DNA of 64,000 bases from Gordonia westfalica (GCF_900105725.1 NZ_FNLM01000034.1:372001-436000), one strand, 5' to 3'; counted from the stretch's first letter, positions 53,990 through 64,000 are shown. The notes: a model not told the origin generated them from the sequence alone. Program-made: numbers and translations.

Positions 53990-55084
53990 TCAGGCGTTCA
54001 CCGAGGACGGCGTCGCGTCACGCCGGGAATCTCGCCTGTTGGCGCGGATACTGCTGGCGAGGGAGGCACCGATGAAGGCCACTCCGACGAGGCCCGTGAC
54101 GACCTCGTCGATGTGGTACTCCACGCCGAGCAGCAGGATGACCGCGAGCGCACCGATCGCCCAGTGCGCCCCGTGTTCGAGGTAGCGGTACTCCCCCAGC
54201 GTCCCCCGGCGCACGAGGTAGATCGTGATGGACCGGACGAACATCGCGCCGATGAAACCAAGCCCGAGCGCGATGATGATCGGATCCGAGGTGATCGCGA
54301 ACGCACCGATCACACCGTCGAACGAGAAGGACGCATCCAACACCTCGAGGTAGAGGAACAGGAAGAATGCGGCCTTGCCGGTCGCCTTGGTCGCGGCCGT
54401 CGGGCCCGCCTCGTGCCCCGGCCCGTCGGACATGAACAGCGAACTGAGTCCGTCGACGGTGATGTAGGTGACCATGCCGAGGATGCCGGCGGTCAGGACG
54501 GTGGCCCGGATGTCGTCGGCGGCGAGGAACTCCGCGGTGAGGACCAGCGCGATCGCCGCGAGCACGACCGGGAGCTGATCGAGTTTGCCCGCCTTGGCGA
54601 GCGGACGCTCGAGCCAGGTCAGCCACGTGCGCTCCCGCTCGGTCAGCACGAAGTTCAGGAACAGCAGCAGCAGGAACATGCCGCCGAACGCGGCGATCTG
54701 CGGATGCGCCTCGGTGAGGATCGTCTCGTAGCTGGGGTGGCCGTCGGCGAAATGGGTCTGCCCGTCCGGCGGCGGATTGGTCGCCAGTCGCAGCGCCTCG
54801 GCCGGATTCAGGCCGCCGGTGATCCAGACGATCATCAACGGGAACAGCAGGCGCATACCGAAGACCGCGATGAGCACACCGACGGTGAGGAACATGCGCT
54901 GCCAGAACTCGGACATCCGCTCGAGGATGGTCGCGTTGATGACGGCGTTGTCGAAGGACAGCGACACCTCGAGCACGCCGAGGATCGCGCACAGCGCGAG
55001 CCCGGTCCAGCCGAGGTAGAGGTACGCGATGACCATCGCGACCACCGAGACGGCGGCGGACGGGCCGAAGATGCGGGCGATCAC
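53990..55084 (-). CDS. DUF475 / TerC-like integral membrane protein
   Basis: A 364-aa protein with about nine membrane segments. LEVSLSFDNAVINATIL and LEVLDASFSFDGVIGAFAIT are the paired acidic TM motifs of TerC/DUF475 proteins. TerC relatives export metal ions such as manganese; the role here is inferred. It overlaps the downstream end of the 113-aa zinc-finger gene by 4 bp. Confidence 0.82.
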   Translation of the reverse strand: MIARIFGPSAAVSVVAMVIAYLYLGWTGLALCAILGVLEVSLSFDNAVINATILERMSEFWQRMFLTVGVLIAVFGMRLLFPLMIVWITGGLNPAEALRLATNPPPDGQTHFADGHPSYETILTEAHPQIAAFGGMFLLLLFLNFVLTERERTWLTWLERPLAKAGKLDQLPVVLAAIALVLTAEFLAADDIRATVLTAGILGMVTYITVDGLSSLFMSDGPGHEAGPTAATKATGKAAFFLFLYLEVLDASFSFDGVIGAFAITSDPIIIALGLGFIGAMFVRSITIYLVRRGTLGEYRYLEHGAHWAIGALAVILLLGVEYHIDEVVTGLVGVAFIGASLASSIRANRRDSRRDATPSSVNA

Positions 55085-55422
55085 CGCAGCTTCTCTGCTT
55101 CCCTCGCCAACTCGAGCAGTGTGTCGGTCAGCTCGGTCAGGACATCGTGGTCGGCGCGTTCGGCAACGGCGGTGCCGAGGTCCTCGGCGGCGCAGCGGAG
55201 GGCGAACATCCGGTCTCCGAAGTCCGCGGCCTCGGCGGCCGACAGGATCACAGCGTCGGCGGGAATGGACGTGCCCTCGAGTAGCGTTCTCTGCTCATAG
55301 GCGCGCTGCCTACACGAACGCTTGCAGTACTTGCGACGCCGGCCGAGTTCCGAGTCGACCATCATCGAGCCACACCACGCACAGTTGTAGGGGCGTCGGC
55401 GGTGATGGGAGACCTGTTCCAC
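55081..55422 (-). CDS. 113-aa zinc-finger-like hypothetical protein
   Basis: An N-terminal four-cysteine module, CAWC then CKRSC (residues about 14-37), followed by a basic stretch and a helical C-terminus ending ELAREAEKLR. It resembles the small CxxC...CxxxC proteins of actinobacteria often placed near DUF475; no function is known. Translation is coupled to the DUF475 gene. Confidence 0.7.
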   Translation of the reverse strand: MEQVSHHRRRPYNCAWCGSMMVDSELGRRRKYCKRSCRQRAYEQRTLLEGTSIPADAVILSAAEAADFGDRMFALRCAAEDLGTAVAERADHDVLTELTDTLLELAREAEKLR

Positions 55423-55647
55423 ATCGGAGACCGTACCCCGATCGGACGCGGAGAAACCGGCTCGGCACGTACGGTGGCCGCCTCAGGTCAACACGAGTCG
55501 TCGGCGGTGGCGGAAGGCCGGAGACATTGCGCGTAGAATGTTCCTGTTGACGACTCAGTTGGCTGCGTTCGAAGGTGAACGCCGCATGAACACAGCTGAT
55601 AGATCCGGCAAACTGAGAATCTGACGAAGCTTTGAGAGGAACCCTTC

Positions 55648-55992
55648 ATGGCAGATCGAGTACTTCGGGGTAGCCGCCTCGGCGCGGTGAGCTACGAGAC
55701 CGATCGCGACCACGACCTCGCGCCACGTCGCATCGTCCAGTACCGCACCGACAACGGTGAGATCTTCGACGTCCCCTTCGCCGACGACGCCGAGGTCCCG
55801 TCGAAGTGGCCGTGCAAGAACGGTATGGAAGGCACGATCCTCGAGGGCGCCGAGCCCGAGGAGAAGAAGACGAAGCCGCCGCGCACCCACTGGGACATGC
55901 TGCTCGAGCGTCGCAGCGAGGAAGAGCTCGAGGTGCTCCTCAACGAGCGTCTCGACCTGCTGAAGCAGCGTCGCAAGGGCATCTCGCACTGA
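55648..55992 (+). CDS. rbpA: RNA polymerase-binding protein RbpA
   Basis: A 114-aa RbpA. MADRVLRGSRLGAVSYETDR is the N-terminal tail and basic linker, DNGEIFDVPFADDAEVPSKW the RbpA core, and THWDMLLERRSEEELEVLLN the sigma-interaction domain. It binds RNA polymerase and group I/II sigma factors and stabilises the open complex. GAGAGGA precedes ATG 55648. The zinc-binding cysteines are reduced to one (WPCKNG), as in many mycolic-acid actinobacteria. Confidence 0.95.
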   Translation: MADRVLRGSRLGAVSYETDRDHDLAPRRIVQYRTDNGEIFDVPFADDAEVPSKWPCKNGMEGTILEGAEPEEKKTKPPRTHWDMLLERRSEEELEVLLNERLDLLKQRRKGISH

Positions 55993-56010
55993 TCCCGACC
56001 AGCTGACGAA

Positions 56011-56049
56011 CAGATCGGCCCGGCAGGAATCCCCTGCCGGGCCGATCTG
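56011..56049. terminator. Strong bidirectional terminator between rbpA and ppm
   Basis: Perfect 17-bp arms CAGATCGGCCCGGCAGG and complement with a 5-nt loop, then TCTCTGTGCTG. It serves both convergent genes. Confidence 0.88.
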
Positions 56050-56079
56050 TCTCTGTGCTGTTCCGTGGTTGCGGTGGGG

Positions 56080-56925
56080 CTAGCGGTTCTTGACGATGCC
56101 CAGTCGCTCGAGGCGGCTCTGGATGCCCCACCGGGCCACCATCGTGAAGGCCTCCGACATGACGCCGCCGCTCATCTTGGAGACGCCCAGCTCACGTTCG
56201 GTGAACGTGATCGGGACCTCGCGGACGTCGAATCCGGCACGGACGGTCCGCCAGGCCAGATCGATCTGGAAGCAGTAACCGGCCGACTCGACGGTGTCGA
56301 GCTCGATCTTCTCCAGCACGGTCCGACGGTAGGCGCGGAACCCTGCGGTGATGTCGTGGACCTTGGCGCCGAGCGCGATGCGGGCGTAGGTGTTGGCCCC
56401 GCGTGAGAGGAACTCACGGTGCTTGGGCCAGTTCACCAGCTTGCCGCCGGAGACGTACCGCGACCCGATGACGAGATCGGCGCCGGCGTTGACGGCGTCG
56501 AAGAGGCGGTGCAGCTGCTCGGGTGCGTGACTGCCGTCGGCATCCATCTCGACGATGACCGGGTAGTCGCGGGCCAGACCCCATGCGAAGCCGGCGAGGT
56601 AGGCCTTGCCGAGACCGTCCTTCTCCTTGCGGTGCATCACGTGGACGCGGCCGGCCGACCCGTCCTTGCCGGCGGGTTCCTCGGCATCCTTGCGGGCGAG
56701 TTCGTCGGCGATGTCGCCGGTGCCGTCCGGACTGGAGTCGTCGACGACCAGCAGATGCGCGCCGGGAAGGGCGGCCTGGAGGCGTTCGACGATCACCGGC
56801 AGGTTGTCGCGCTCGTTGAACGTCGGTACGACGACGAGCGCTCCGGTTCCGTCGGCGCCGACCACGGGCTGCGGCGCGTCATCCGACTGCCGCTGTCCTG
56901 CCGTGGCGTCAATCCCCGATGCCAT
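56080..56925 (-). CDS. ppm1: Polyprenol monophosphomannose synthase
   Basis: A 281-aa GT2 enzyme that moves mannose from GDP-mannose to polyprenyl phosphate on the cytoplasmic side of the membrane. [46 protein letters not shown] (DxD region) and [20 protein letters not shown] are diagnostic. No membrane segments. In M. tuberculosis it is fused behind Lnt; here it follows lnt by 8 bp as a separate gene. Confidence 0.93.
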   Translation of the reverse strand: MASGIDATAGQRQSDDAPQPVVGADGTGALVVVPTFNERDNLPVIVERLQAALPGAHLLVVDDSSPDGTGDIADELARKDAEEPAGKDGSAGRVHVMHRKEKDGLGKAYLAGFAWGLARDYPVIVEMDADGSHAPEQLHRLFDAVNAGADLVIGSRYVSGGKLVNWPKHREFLSRGANTYARIALGAKVHDITAGFRAYRRTVLEKIELDTVESAGYCFQIDLAWRTVRAGFDVREVPITFTERELGVSKMSGGVMSEAFTMVARWGIQSRLERLGIVKNR

Positions 56926-56933
56926 CGAGCTCC

Positions 56934-58619
56934 TTAGTTGTCACCGGACGCCCGAGCGGCGTCCCTGCGTGGCTTGAGTGTGAACCTAGTACGCGAGGCC
57001 AGCGCAAACAAAAGACCGCCCACCGCGACGACGATCGCGAGTGCCTCCGGCCACGCCCCGAGGCGAGTGGCGAGAGTCGTGTTGTTGCGCAGCGGAAGGG
57101 TGCCGGTCAGCACATCCGAGGTGAAGAAGCCCGACTGATCGGTGATCGAGCCGTCGGCGTCGATGATGGCGCTCACACCACTGGTCGCTGCGACGACCAC
57201 CGCACGTCCGTGCTCGACGGCACGCACCTGCGACATCGCCAGCTGCTGATAGGTCATCTCGGTACGGCCGAAGGTCGCGTTGTTGGTCGGGACGTAGAGC
57301 ATCTGCGCGCCGTCGCGGACCGACTGGCGGGCGGCGCGGTCGAAGGCGACCTCCCAGCAGGTGGCCACGCCCACGGTGACCTCGCCCGAGCGGCCGGGCA
57401 CGTCCACGACCGTCGGGCCGGTCCCCGGTTTGAAGTTGCCCGCCATGTCCGCGTACGAGGAGAACAGCCGGAAGAAGGGCCGCCAGGGCAGGTACTCGCC
57501 GAACGGCTGCACGATGTGCTTGTCGTAGCGGTCGACCGGTCCCTTCGCCCCGTCCCAGACGAGCACCGAATTGGTCGGACGTCCGTCGGGGTTGCGCAGC
57601 AGCGTGCCGACGAGGATCGGCGCGCGGACCGCCTCGGAGGCGGCGGTGATCTCGGCGGCGGCGTCGGCGTTGTCCAGGGGTGAGATGTCCGACGCGTTCT
57701 CCGGCCACAGTACGAAGTCGGGCTGGGCGGCGAGGCCGGAGTCGATCGCCTGTCCGTAGCCGATGGTGGTGCGCACGTGGTTGTCGAGCACGGCACGACG
57801 CTGCGCGTTGAAGTCCAGACCGAGGCGCGGCACATTGCCCTGCACCGCCCCGACGTGTACCGACTTCGACGAGATGGTGCGGTCGATGGTCGCCGGGGTC
57901 AGGGCGATCGCCGCTACGGGTGCGAGAAGCGCGATCGCGACGGCGAGGGTCGCGACGCGCACTATCCCCGAGGGCTGGTCAGTGGCGAGTGGCGCGGCCG
58001 CCGACCGGGCGAACCGGCGATAGGCGGAGACGAGGATGACGAGCAACCACGCGACCGAGGCACCGAACAGCGCGACCCCGGCGGAGAGCCCGGGCGCGCC
58101 CAGCACCGAGGCCAGCGGCAGGAGCGGGCCGTCAACCTGACTGAAAGCAGTTCTCCCCCATGGGAACCCACCAAACGGGAACGCCGAACGTGCGGCCTCG
58201 ACGAGCACCCAGGAGAGCATGAACCAGACCGGCGGGACCGGCAGTCGCATGGTGAGGGTCGCGACCGCGCCGAAGACGGCCAGGTACCCGGAGAGCAACA
58301 CCGCCAACGCGATCCACGGCAGCGGACCGACGTAGACCCCGATCCAGGGCAGCAACGGGATGAAGAAGGCCAGTCCGAAGACGAAGCCGACCCATGCACC
58401 GGTTCGGACCCGGGGGCGTCGCACATACAGCGCGGTGAAGAGCACGCCGAGCCCGATGACCGCGAGGAACCACCAGTTGCGCGGCGGGAAGGCCGCCCAC
58501 ATCGCCACACCGGCGAGGATTGCGGCCAGGGTACGGAGGAACCAGTCACGAGTGAACGTGAAGCGGCGGCCACGCGCCACGGCCTCCTCGTCGAGCGATG
58601 CCGTATCCGCCGCGTTCAC
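56934..58619 (-). CDS. lnt: Apolipoprotein N-acyltransferase Lnt
   Basis: A 561-aa protein with about six to eight membrane segments in the first 240 residues and a nitrilase-fold domain after residue 260. The triad is seen in [10 protein letters not shown] (Glu), [14 protein letters not shown] (Lys) and [11 protein letters not shown] (Cys). It acylates the N-terminal cysteine of lipoproteins, such as the FKBP protein of this window. GTG 58619 overlaps the amidohydrolase stop (GTGA). Confidence 0.93.
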   Translation of the reverse strand: MNAADTASLDEEAVARGRRFTFTRDWFLRTLAAILAGVAMWAAFPPRNWWFLAVIGLGVLFTALYVRRPRVRTGAWVGFVFGLAFFIPLLPWIGVYVGPLPWIALAVLLSGYLAVFGAVATLTMRLPVPPVWFMLSWVLVEAARSAFPFGGFPWGRTAFSQVDGPLLPLASVLGAPGLSAGVALFGASVAWLLVILVSAYRRFARSAAAPLATDQPSGIVRVATLAVAIALLAPVAAIALTPATIDRTISSKSVHVGAVQGNVPRLGLDFNAQRRAVLDNHVRTTIGYGQAIDSGLAAQPDFVLWPENASDISPLDNADAAAEITAASEAVRAPILVGTLLRNPDGRPTNSVLVWDGAKGPVDRYDKHIVQPFGEYLPWRPFFRLFSSYADMAGNFKPGTGPTVVDVPGRSGEVTVGVATCWEVAFDRAARQSVRDGAQMLYVPTNNATFGRTEMTYQQLAMSQVRAVEHGRAVVVAATSGVSAIIDADGSITDQSGFFTSDVLTGTLPLRNNTTLATRLGAWPEALAIVVAVGGLLFALASRTRFTLKPRRDAARASGDN

Positions 58620-60256
58620 CCGGCGTCCCGGTCGTAGAGGACCTGTCCGCGATGCACGGTCCGGACGCACCGCGGCAACTCGGCACCCGGCGAGACATCC
58701 GGCAGGGCGGGCACACGGGAGCGCGGGTCGGTGGACCAGCGCTGCACCTTCTCGTGCGAGCCCGCGACGACGAGATCGTCGACCTCCCACACCGCATAAC
58801 TCGCCGGTGCGCCGGGCGTGAGGGTCCCGGTGAGACCGTCGTTCACGCCCCCCGCGCGCCATCCGCCACGGGTGGCCGCCGCGAAGGCCCCACGTGCCGA
58901 GATCGCATTGGTCGGCTGGTGATGGTGGACCGCGGCACGGATCGTCGACCACGGGTCGATCGGCGTGACCGGAGCATCCGAGGAGAACGAGAGCGCCACA
59001 CCGGTTTTCGCGAGCATCGCGAAATCGTTGAGGGTTGCCGCACGGGTCTTGCCGAGCCGGGCGTCGTAGAGGTCGCCTTCGCCGCCCCACTCGGCGTCGA
59101 AGTGCGGCTGCATACTGGCGATGACGCCGCAGCGCGCGAGGATCTCCGCGTCGCGGGCGGTGATCATCTCGGCGTGCTCGAGCCGGTGGGCGCACCGCGC
59201 GATCTTCGGGGTGCCCAGCTCGTCGGCGAGTTCGGCGAGCGCGGCGACGACGGCCCCGGTGGCGGCGTCGCCGATGACGTGGAAACCTGCCTGGATCCCG
59301 GCGAGCGTGCAGCCCCGCAGATGCCGGTGGATCGTCTCGGCGTCGAGGTAGCTGATCCCGCTGGTGCTCGGGTCGTCGGTGTAGGGCTCGTTGAGCCAGG
59401 CGGTGTGCGAGCCGATCGCGCCATCGATGAAGAGGTCGCCGCCGAGGGCGTCGGCGCGGGTGATGTGCATCAGCTCGGCCGCATGGTCGGCGTCGGTGAC
59501 GATCTGTCCCCAGTAGCGGCGGATCTCGACCGGATGGTCGAGGTCGGCGAGGGCCAGGAAGTCGTCCAGGCCGCTGATGTCGGGCCCGCCGTTCTCGTGC
59601 ACGGCGACGACGCCGTGTGCCGCTGCCACGCCGAGTGCCCGCCGCTGCGCACGCTCACGGTGTGCGGCGGTCACCAGCAGGCGCGCCGCGCCGCGGACCA
59701 GATGGTGTGCCTCGGCGACCAGCGGCTCCTCCGGGTGGTATCCGGTGGCGTCCGCGAGTTCCGGCACGAGGCGACGCAACGCGGTGGATGCGACCGCGGA
59801 GTGTTCGTCGACGCGCGCCAGGTACACCGGGCGCCCGCCGACCACGGCGTCGAGTTCGCTGGTCGTCGGGAACCGGCCGTCCTCGGCTTCGGGACCCTGC
59901 CAGGTCGAGTCGTCCCAACCGAGACCCCAGAGCAGATCTCCGACATCGTGACCGGCCGCGGCATCGTCGGCGACGGTCTTCTCGACGAGCCGCAGGCAAT
60001 GCGTGCGGCTGGTCGCCTCGTTGAGCGTCAGACCGTCGAGCGAGAGACCGGTCGAGGTGAGGTGCACATGCGAGTCGACGAAGCCCGGGCTGACGAACAG
60101 TCCGTCGAGGTCGACGATCTCCGCATCCGGGTGGAGGGCGCGACCGACGTCGTCGGTGCCGACCCACACCACCACCCCATCGGTGATGGCCATCGCGGTC
60201 GCGTCGGGGGCGGCCGCCGAGTACACGGCACCGCCGAGAAGCAGTTGGGTTGCCAC
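58616..60256 (-). CDS. Amidohydrolase family 3 (YtcJ-like)
   Basis: A 546-aa metal-dependent hydrolase. The N-terminal metal motif is PGFVDSHVHLTSTG; later ligands lie in GFHVIGDAAT, CAHRLEHAEMI and FSSDAPVTPIDPW. It begins MATQLLLGGAVYSAAAPDAT. Members cleave amide bonds of small compounds; the substrate is unknown. It is upstream of lnt and co-translated with it. Confidence 0.88.
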   Translation of the reverse strand: MATQLLLGGAVYSAAAPDATAMAITDGVVVWVGTDDVGRALHPDAEIVDLDGLFVSPGFVDSHVHLTSTGLSLDGLTLNEATSRTHCLRLVEKTVADDAAAGHDVGDLLWGLGWDDSTWQGPEAEDGRFPTTSELDAVVGGRPVYLARVDEHSAVASTALRRLVPELADATGYHPEEPLVAEAHHLVRGAARLLVTAAHRERAQRRALGVAAAHGVVAVHENGGPDISGLDDFLALADLDHPVEIRRYWGQIVTDADHAAELMHITRADALGGDLFIDGAIGSHTAWLNEPYTDDPSTSGISYLDAETIHRHLRGCTLAGIQAGFHVIGDAATGAVVAALAELADELGTPKIARCAHRLEHAEMITARDAEILARCGVIASMQPHFDAEWGGEGDLYDARLGKTRAATLNDFAMLAKTGVALSFSSDAPVTPIDPWSTIRAAVHHHQPTNAISARGAFAAATRGGWRAGGVNDGLTGTLTPGAPASYAVWEVDDLVVAGSHEKVQRWSTDPRSRVPALPDVSPGAELPRCVRTVHRGQVLYDRDAG

Positions 60257-60321
60257 GATCGTTCAGTCTGCCTTGCCGTGGGTGAATGTGGCCGGGAGGG
60301 GTAGGGCGGGCGGTACCCAGG

Positions 60322-60864
60322 TCAGCGCGTGGGCGGCAGCTGCGGAGTCGTCAGCGGCGCCGAACCTGCGCCGTAGCCGGTATCGGGGGTGTCGGACTCC
60401 ACAACCGTGCCGTCGACGACGGTCGCGCCACCCCCACGGATTCCGCCACCCCCACGGATTCCGCCGCCGTAGATGCCGGTCGCGTACAGCCCCGCGCGGT
60501 CCATCGCGGTGGCCATCCGCTTGGCGCCGACTGCCACCACAACCGGCCGCAGCGCCTTCCGGGTCGGCGGGAACAGGAGCAGGATGCCGGCGAGGGTCGA
60601 GACGACGCCCGGGATGACCAGCAGGATCGTCGACGTGGCGACCAGCGCGGTGTCGACGAGCGGGGCGCGGGCATCGACCTCGTTGTTGGCGGCTCGCCGG
60701 AGCTCGCCGAAGACCTTGCGGCCCTGCCAGCGCAGCGTCAGGAACCCGAGGACGCCGGCCACGATGCTGATCAGCACGGCCCAACCGAACCCGAGAGTCA
60801 TCGCCATAGCCACGAAGGCGGCGATCTCCAGCAGCGCGTACACAGCGAAGTAGCGGAGAGCCAT
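60322..60864 (-). CDS. fxsA: FxsA-family membrane protein
   Basis: A 180-aa protein with four hydrophobic segments (ALLEIAAFVAMAMTLGFGWA, ILLVIPGVVSTLAGILLLFP) typical of FxsA, then a Gly-rich tail (YGGGIRGGGGIRGGG). FxsA is a cytoplasmic-membrane protein known for affecting phage exclusion by F plasmid in E. coli; the role in actinobacteria is unknown. ATG 60864 is used. Confidence 0.82.
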   Translation of the reverse strand: MALRYFAVYALLEIAAFVAMAMTLGFGWAVLISIVAGVLGFLTLRWQGRKVFGELRRAANNEVDARAPLVDTALVATSTILLVIPGVVSTLAGILLLFPPTRKALRPVVVAVGAKRMATAMDRAGLYATGIYGGGIRGGGGIRGGGATVVDGTVVESDTPDTGYGAGSAPLTTPQLPPTR

Positions 60865-60956
60865 GGTCGTCTCACCTGTCTTTCGGTGCCTTGTGGGCAC
60901 CCTCGATGTCAGGGTATGGACGGGTAACGAACGAGGGGGCGATTTTTCTCCCGGGG

Positions 60957-61084
60957 GGTGACCTCGATACGCGGCGTCCTCGCTTTGCTCGGTCGTCGCT
61001 ACTCGGCCAGCAGTGGTCGCGATCCCGTCGTCGCTACTCGGCCAGCAGTGGTCGCGATCCCGTCGCCGCCTCGGCCAGCAGAGG
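60957..61084. repeat. Dispersed repeat, type C
   Basis: GGTGACCTCGATACGCGGCG then CTACTCGGCCAGCAGTGGTC, with a second unit and a shortened third. Matches the 26.9-kb copy and abuts the cobN stop at 61085. Confidence 0.85.
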
Positions 61085-64000
61085 TCAGTCCTCGCCGCGG
61101 GCCTCGATGTCGCCCTCGGTCTGCAGGTAGACGCTGCGCAGCGCGTCGAGGAGTTCGGCGGGTGGTTCGCGCCACATGTCGCGTTCGACGGCCTCGAGGA
61201 GTCGTTCGGCGATACCGTGCAACGCCCACGGGTTGGACTGCTGCATGAACTCCTGGTTGGTCTCGTCGAGAACGTAGGACTCGGTGAGCTTCTCGTACAT
61301 CCAGTCGGCGACGACGTCGGTGGTGGCGTCGTAGCCGAAGAGGTAGTCGACGGTCGCGGCCATCTCGAAGGCGCCCTTGTATCCGTGGCGCTGCATCGCC
61401 GAGATCCAGCGCGGGTTGACGACGCGGGCCCGGAAGACGCGGGCGGTCTCCTCCGACAGGGTGCGGGTGCGTACGGAGTCGGGCCGGGTGCTGTCGCCGA
61501 TGTAGGCCTCCGGCGACGTCCCGGTCAGCGCGCGCACGGTCGCGACCATGCCGCCGTGGTACTGGAAGTAGTCGTCGGAGTCGGCGATGTCGTGTTCGCG
61601 GGTGTCGGTGTTCTTGGCGGCCACCGCGATCCGCTTGTACGCGGCGCGCATGTCGTCGACGGCGGGCACACCGTCGAGCCCGCGCCCGTAGGCGTAACCG
61701 CCCCACTCGGTGTACACACGCGCCAGGTCCTCGTCGCTGCGCCAGTCGCGGGAATCGATGAGCTGCAGGATTCCCGCGCCGTAGGTGCCCGGCTTGGAAC
61801 CGAAGACGCGGGTGACGGCGCGGCGGCGGTCGCCGTGATCGGCCATCGATGCGCGGACGTGGGCGGCGACGAAGTTCTGCTCGTCGGGTTCGTCGGCCGC
61901 CGCAGCGAGGGCGACCGCGTCGTCGAGCATCGCCACCACATGCGGGAACGCGTCCCGGAAGAACCCGGAGATGCGGACGGTGACGTCGATGCGGGGGCGG
62001 CCCAGTTCGGCGAGATCGATGAGTTCGAGATCGACGACGCGGCGCGACATCTCGTCCCACACCGGCATGACGCCGAGCAACGCGAGGACCTCGGCGACGT
62101 CGTCACCGGATGTGCGCATCGCGCTGGTCCCCCACACCGACAGGCCCACCGACGCGGGGTGATGACCGTGGTCGGCGACGTAGCGCTCGAGCAGCGAATC
62201 GGCCATCGCGCGGCCGGTCTCCCATGCCAGTCGTGAGGGCACGGCCTTCGGGTCCACCGAGTAGAAGTTGCGGCCGGTCGGCAGCACGTTGATCAGGCCG
62301 CGCAACGGGGACCCGCTGGGACCGGCGGGGATGAAGCCGCCGTCGAGGGCGTGCAACACCCTGGGCACCTCGCCGGTGGTCTGCCGCAGCCGAGGCACCA
62401 CCTCGGTGGCCGCGAAGCGCAGGACGTCGCCGACCGCCTCGGGCAGTCCCGCGGTGGCCTCGGCGACCGCGGTCGGAGACCAGTCGTCCTTGGCGCAGGC
62501 GGCGACCAGCTCTCGGGCCTGCGCCTCGACGGCGTCGACGGTCCCGCGTTCGGCGGTCCCGTCCTCGATCAGACCCAGTGCCTCGCGGAGTCCGGGAAGT
62601 GCGGAGGTACCGCCCCACAGCTGGCGGGCCCGCAGCATCGCCAGCACGAGGTCGACCTCGGCGTCGTCGCGCGGCGGTTCGCCGAGAACGTGGAGACCGT
62701 CGCGGATCTGGACGTCCTTGATCTCACACAGCCAGCCGTCGACGTGCAGCAGCATGTCGTCGAAGACCTCTTCGTCGGGGCGTTCGGTGAGCCCGAGGTC
62801 GTGGTCCATCTTGGCCGCGGTGAGCAGTGTCCAGATCTGCTGGCGGATCGCCGGGAGTTTCGCGGGGTCGAGGGCGGTGATGTTCGCGTGTTCGTCGAGC
62901 AGCTGCTCGAGGCGGGCGATGTCGCCGTAGGACTCCGCCCGCGCCATCGGCGGGATCAGATGGTCGACGAGCACCGCGTGGGCTCGACGCTTGGCCTGCG
63001 TCCCCTCCCCCGGGTCGTTGACGAGGAACGGGTAGATGAGCGGCAGATCGCCGAGGGCGGCGTCGGTTCCGCAGTTGGCGGACATGCCGAGGTTCTTGCC
63101 CGGTAGCCATTCGAGGTTGCCGTGTTTGCCGACGTGGACGATCGCGTCGGCGCCGAAACCGGCCTCCCCGCGGGCCTGCTGTGCCGCGATCCACCGGTAG
63201 GACGCCAGATAGTGGTGCGACGGCGGCAGATCCGGGTCGTGGTAGATGGCGACGGGGTTCTCGCCGAACCCGCGCGGCGGCTGCACCATGATCGCGATGT
63301 TGCCGAAAGTCAGTGCGGCGACGACGATGTCGCCGTCGGGGTTGGTCGACCGGTCGACGAACAGCTCGCCGGGCGCCTCACCCCAGTGTTCGACGACGCC
63401 GCTGCGCAGTTCCTCCGGCAGCGTCTCGAACCAGGCGCGGTACTCGGCGGCGGGTAGCCGGATCGGGTTGGCGGCGAGGGTCTCCTCGGTCAGCCAGTCC
63501 GGGTCCTGTCCACCGGTGGCGATGATCTCGTGGATCAGTGCATCCGAATCGTCCTCTGCCAGGCCGGGTATCGCATCCGGCCCCGATTCCGGGCCGAGGT
63601 CGTAGCCGGCCGCACGTAGCGCGGCGAGGAGGCGCAGAAGGCTGCGCGGGGTGTCGAGGCCGACGGCGTTGCCGATGCGGGCGTGCTTGGTCGGGTACGC
63701 CGACAACATGATGGCGATGCGCTTGTCGGCGGCCGGGATGCGGCGCAACCGTGCGTGCGACACCGCGATTCCCGCCACGCGGGCGCAGCGCTCCGGATCC
63801 GGCTGGTACCAGGGCAGGCCGTCGTCGTCGAACTCCTTGAAGGAGAACGGGACCGTGATGATGCGGCCGTCGAACTCCGGTACCGCCACCTGCGTCGCGA
63901 CGTCCAGCGGCGAGAGACCGTCGTCGCTCGCCTCCCAGTCCGCGCGGGAGCCGGTGAGGCACAGGCCCTGCAGGATCGGGATGTCGAGTGCGGCGAGCCG
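61085..64000 (-). CDS. cobN: Cobaltochelatase subunit CobN, 5-prime partial
   Basis: The frame is open to the right edge, so about 971 C-terminal residues of a roughly 1200-aa protein are visible. ADAIVHVGKHGNLEWLPGKN, YHDPDLPPSHHYLASYRW and NPRWISAMQRHGYKGAFEMA are CobN signatures. CobN is the large subunit of the aerobic cobaltochelatase that inserts cobalt into hydrogenobyrinic acid a,c-diamide in B12 synthesis. The other cob genes are probably to the right. Confidence 0.93.
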   Translation of the reverse strand, partial: RLAALDIPILQGLCLTGSRADWEASDDGLSPLDVATQVAVPEFDGRIITVPFSFKEFDDDGLPWYQPDPERCARVAGIAVSHARLRRIPAADKRIAIMLSAYPTKHARIGNAVGLDTPRSLLRLLAALRAAGYDLGPESGPDAIPGLAEDDSDALIHEIIATGGQDPDWLTEETLAANPIRLPAAEYRAWFETLPEELRSGVVEHWGEAPGELFVDRSTNPDGDIVVAALTFGNIAIMVQPPRGFGENPVAIYHDPDLPPSHHYLASYRWIAAQQARGEAGFGADAIVHVGKHGNLEWLPGKNLGMSANCGTDAALGDLPLIYPFLVNDPGEGTQAKRRAHAVLVDHLIPPMARAESYGDIARLEQLLDEHANITALDPAKLPAIRQQIWTLLTAAKMDHDLGLTERPDEEVFDDMLLHVDGWLCEIKDVQIRDGLHVLGEPPRDDAEVDLVLAMLRARQLWGGTSALPGLREALGLIEDGTAERGTVDAVEAQARELVAACAKDDWSPTAVAEATAGLPEAVGDVLRFAATEVVPRLRQTTGEVPRVLHALDGGFIPAGPSGSPLRGLINVLPTGRNFYSVDPKAVPSRLAWETGRAMADSLLERYVADHGHHPASVGLSVWGTSAMRTSGDDVAEVLALLGVMPVWDEMSRRVVDLELIDLAELGRPRIDVTVRISGFFRDAFPHVVAMLDDAVALAAAADEPDEQNFVAAHVRASMADHGDRRRAVTRVFGSKPGTYGAGILQLIDSRDWRSDEDLARVYTEWGGYAYGRGLDGVPAVDDMRAAYKRIAVAAKNTDTREHDIADSDDYFQYHGGMVATVRALTGTSPEAYIGDSTRPDSVRTRTLSEETARVFRARVVNPRWISAMQRHGYKGAFEMAATVDYLFGYDATTDVVADWMYEKLTESYVLDETNQEFMQQSNPWALHGIAERLLEAVERDMWREPPAELLDALRSVYLQTEGDIEARGED

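Noticed and set aside
53909..55300. 463-codon plus-strand open frame
   Set aside because: It lies antisense to the DUF475 and zinc-finger genes and has the charged, low-complexity composition of a high-GC shadow.
61000..62060. 353-codon minus-strand frame overlapping cobN
   Set aside because: Same-strand shadow of cobN in another frame, with the arginine-rich composition typical of such artefacts.

Overview
The window is from a high-GC actinobacterium of the mycolic-acid lineage, most likely Gordonia or a close relative in Mycobacteriales. The evidence is an RbpA homologue, separate but adjacent ppm and lnt genes, an MpaB/DUF2236 protein, a PimE-like GT87 protein, a Nit1C cluster colinear with the Mycobacterium smegmatis version, and dense GTGA/ATGA overlaps. 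No rRNA, tRNA or CRISPR array was recognised.

Positions 1-25 kb form a defence/mobile island. From the left edge it holds a reverse transcriptase and a nitrilase-fold gene that together look like a two-gene version of the DRT class-1 (UG1-like RT-nitrilase) anti-phage system. Two very small ORFs, a 119-aa ORF and a conflict-type GT4 glycosyltransferase follow on the same strand. This locus has been hit by an ISL3 element (inside the nitrilase gene), an IS630 element that itself carries an IS3 element, and a decayed IS481 element. All target duplications can be read, so the ancestral locus can be rebuilt. Next come, on the minus strand, a complete type I restriction-modification system (hsdM-hsdS-hsdR) and a Wadjet/MksBEF-like jetA-jetB-jetC operon that lacks jetD. 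Divergent from jetA is a two-gene operon of a trypsin-like protease and a subtilase without signal peptides. An 18-bp perfect palindrome lies in the shared promoter region.

Positions 25-39 kb hold an esterase, a ZIP transporter and then a long plus-strand operon: the Nit1C cyanide/nitrile-nitrogen cluster (MSMEG_0572, nitrilase, MSMEG_0570, flavoprotein, radical SAM, GNAT-AIR synthase fusion, a second nitrilase paralogue with substituted catalytic residues, and a GT4). It is followed by EamA, NTF2-like, LLM oxidoreductase, SRPBCC and FKBP-lipoprotein genes. A GlnR-like box and a 16-bp-stem hairpin precede the cluster.

Positions 39-64 kb are ordinary chromosome: P450, GT87, globin, UvrA-like ABC ATPase, VOC/AraC pair, phosphohexomutase and nucleotidyltransferase, FAD oxidoreductase, MpaB, VOC, DUF3263, DUF475, rbpA, ppm, lnt, an amidohydrolase, fxsA and the C-terminal part of cobN.

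A striking background feature is a set of related GC-rich dispersed repeats between genes. They also invade coding sequence in frame at the N-terminus of JetB, the C-terminus of the MSMEG_0570 protein and the N-terminus of the GNAT-AIR synthase fusion.
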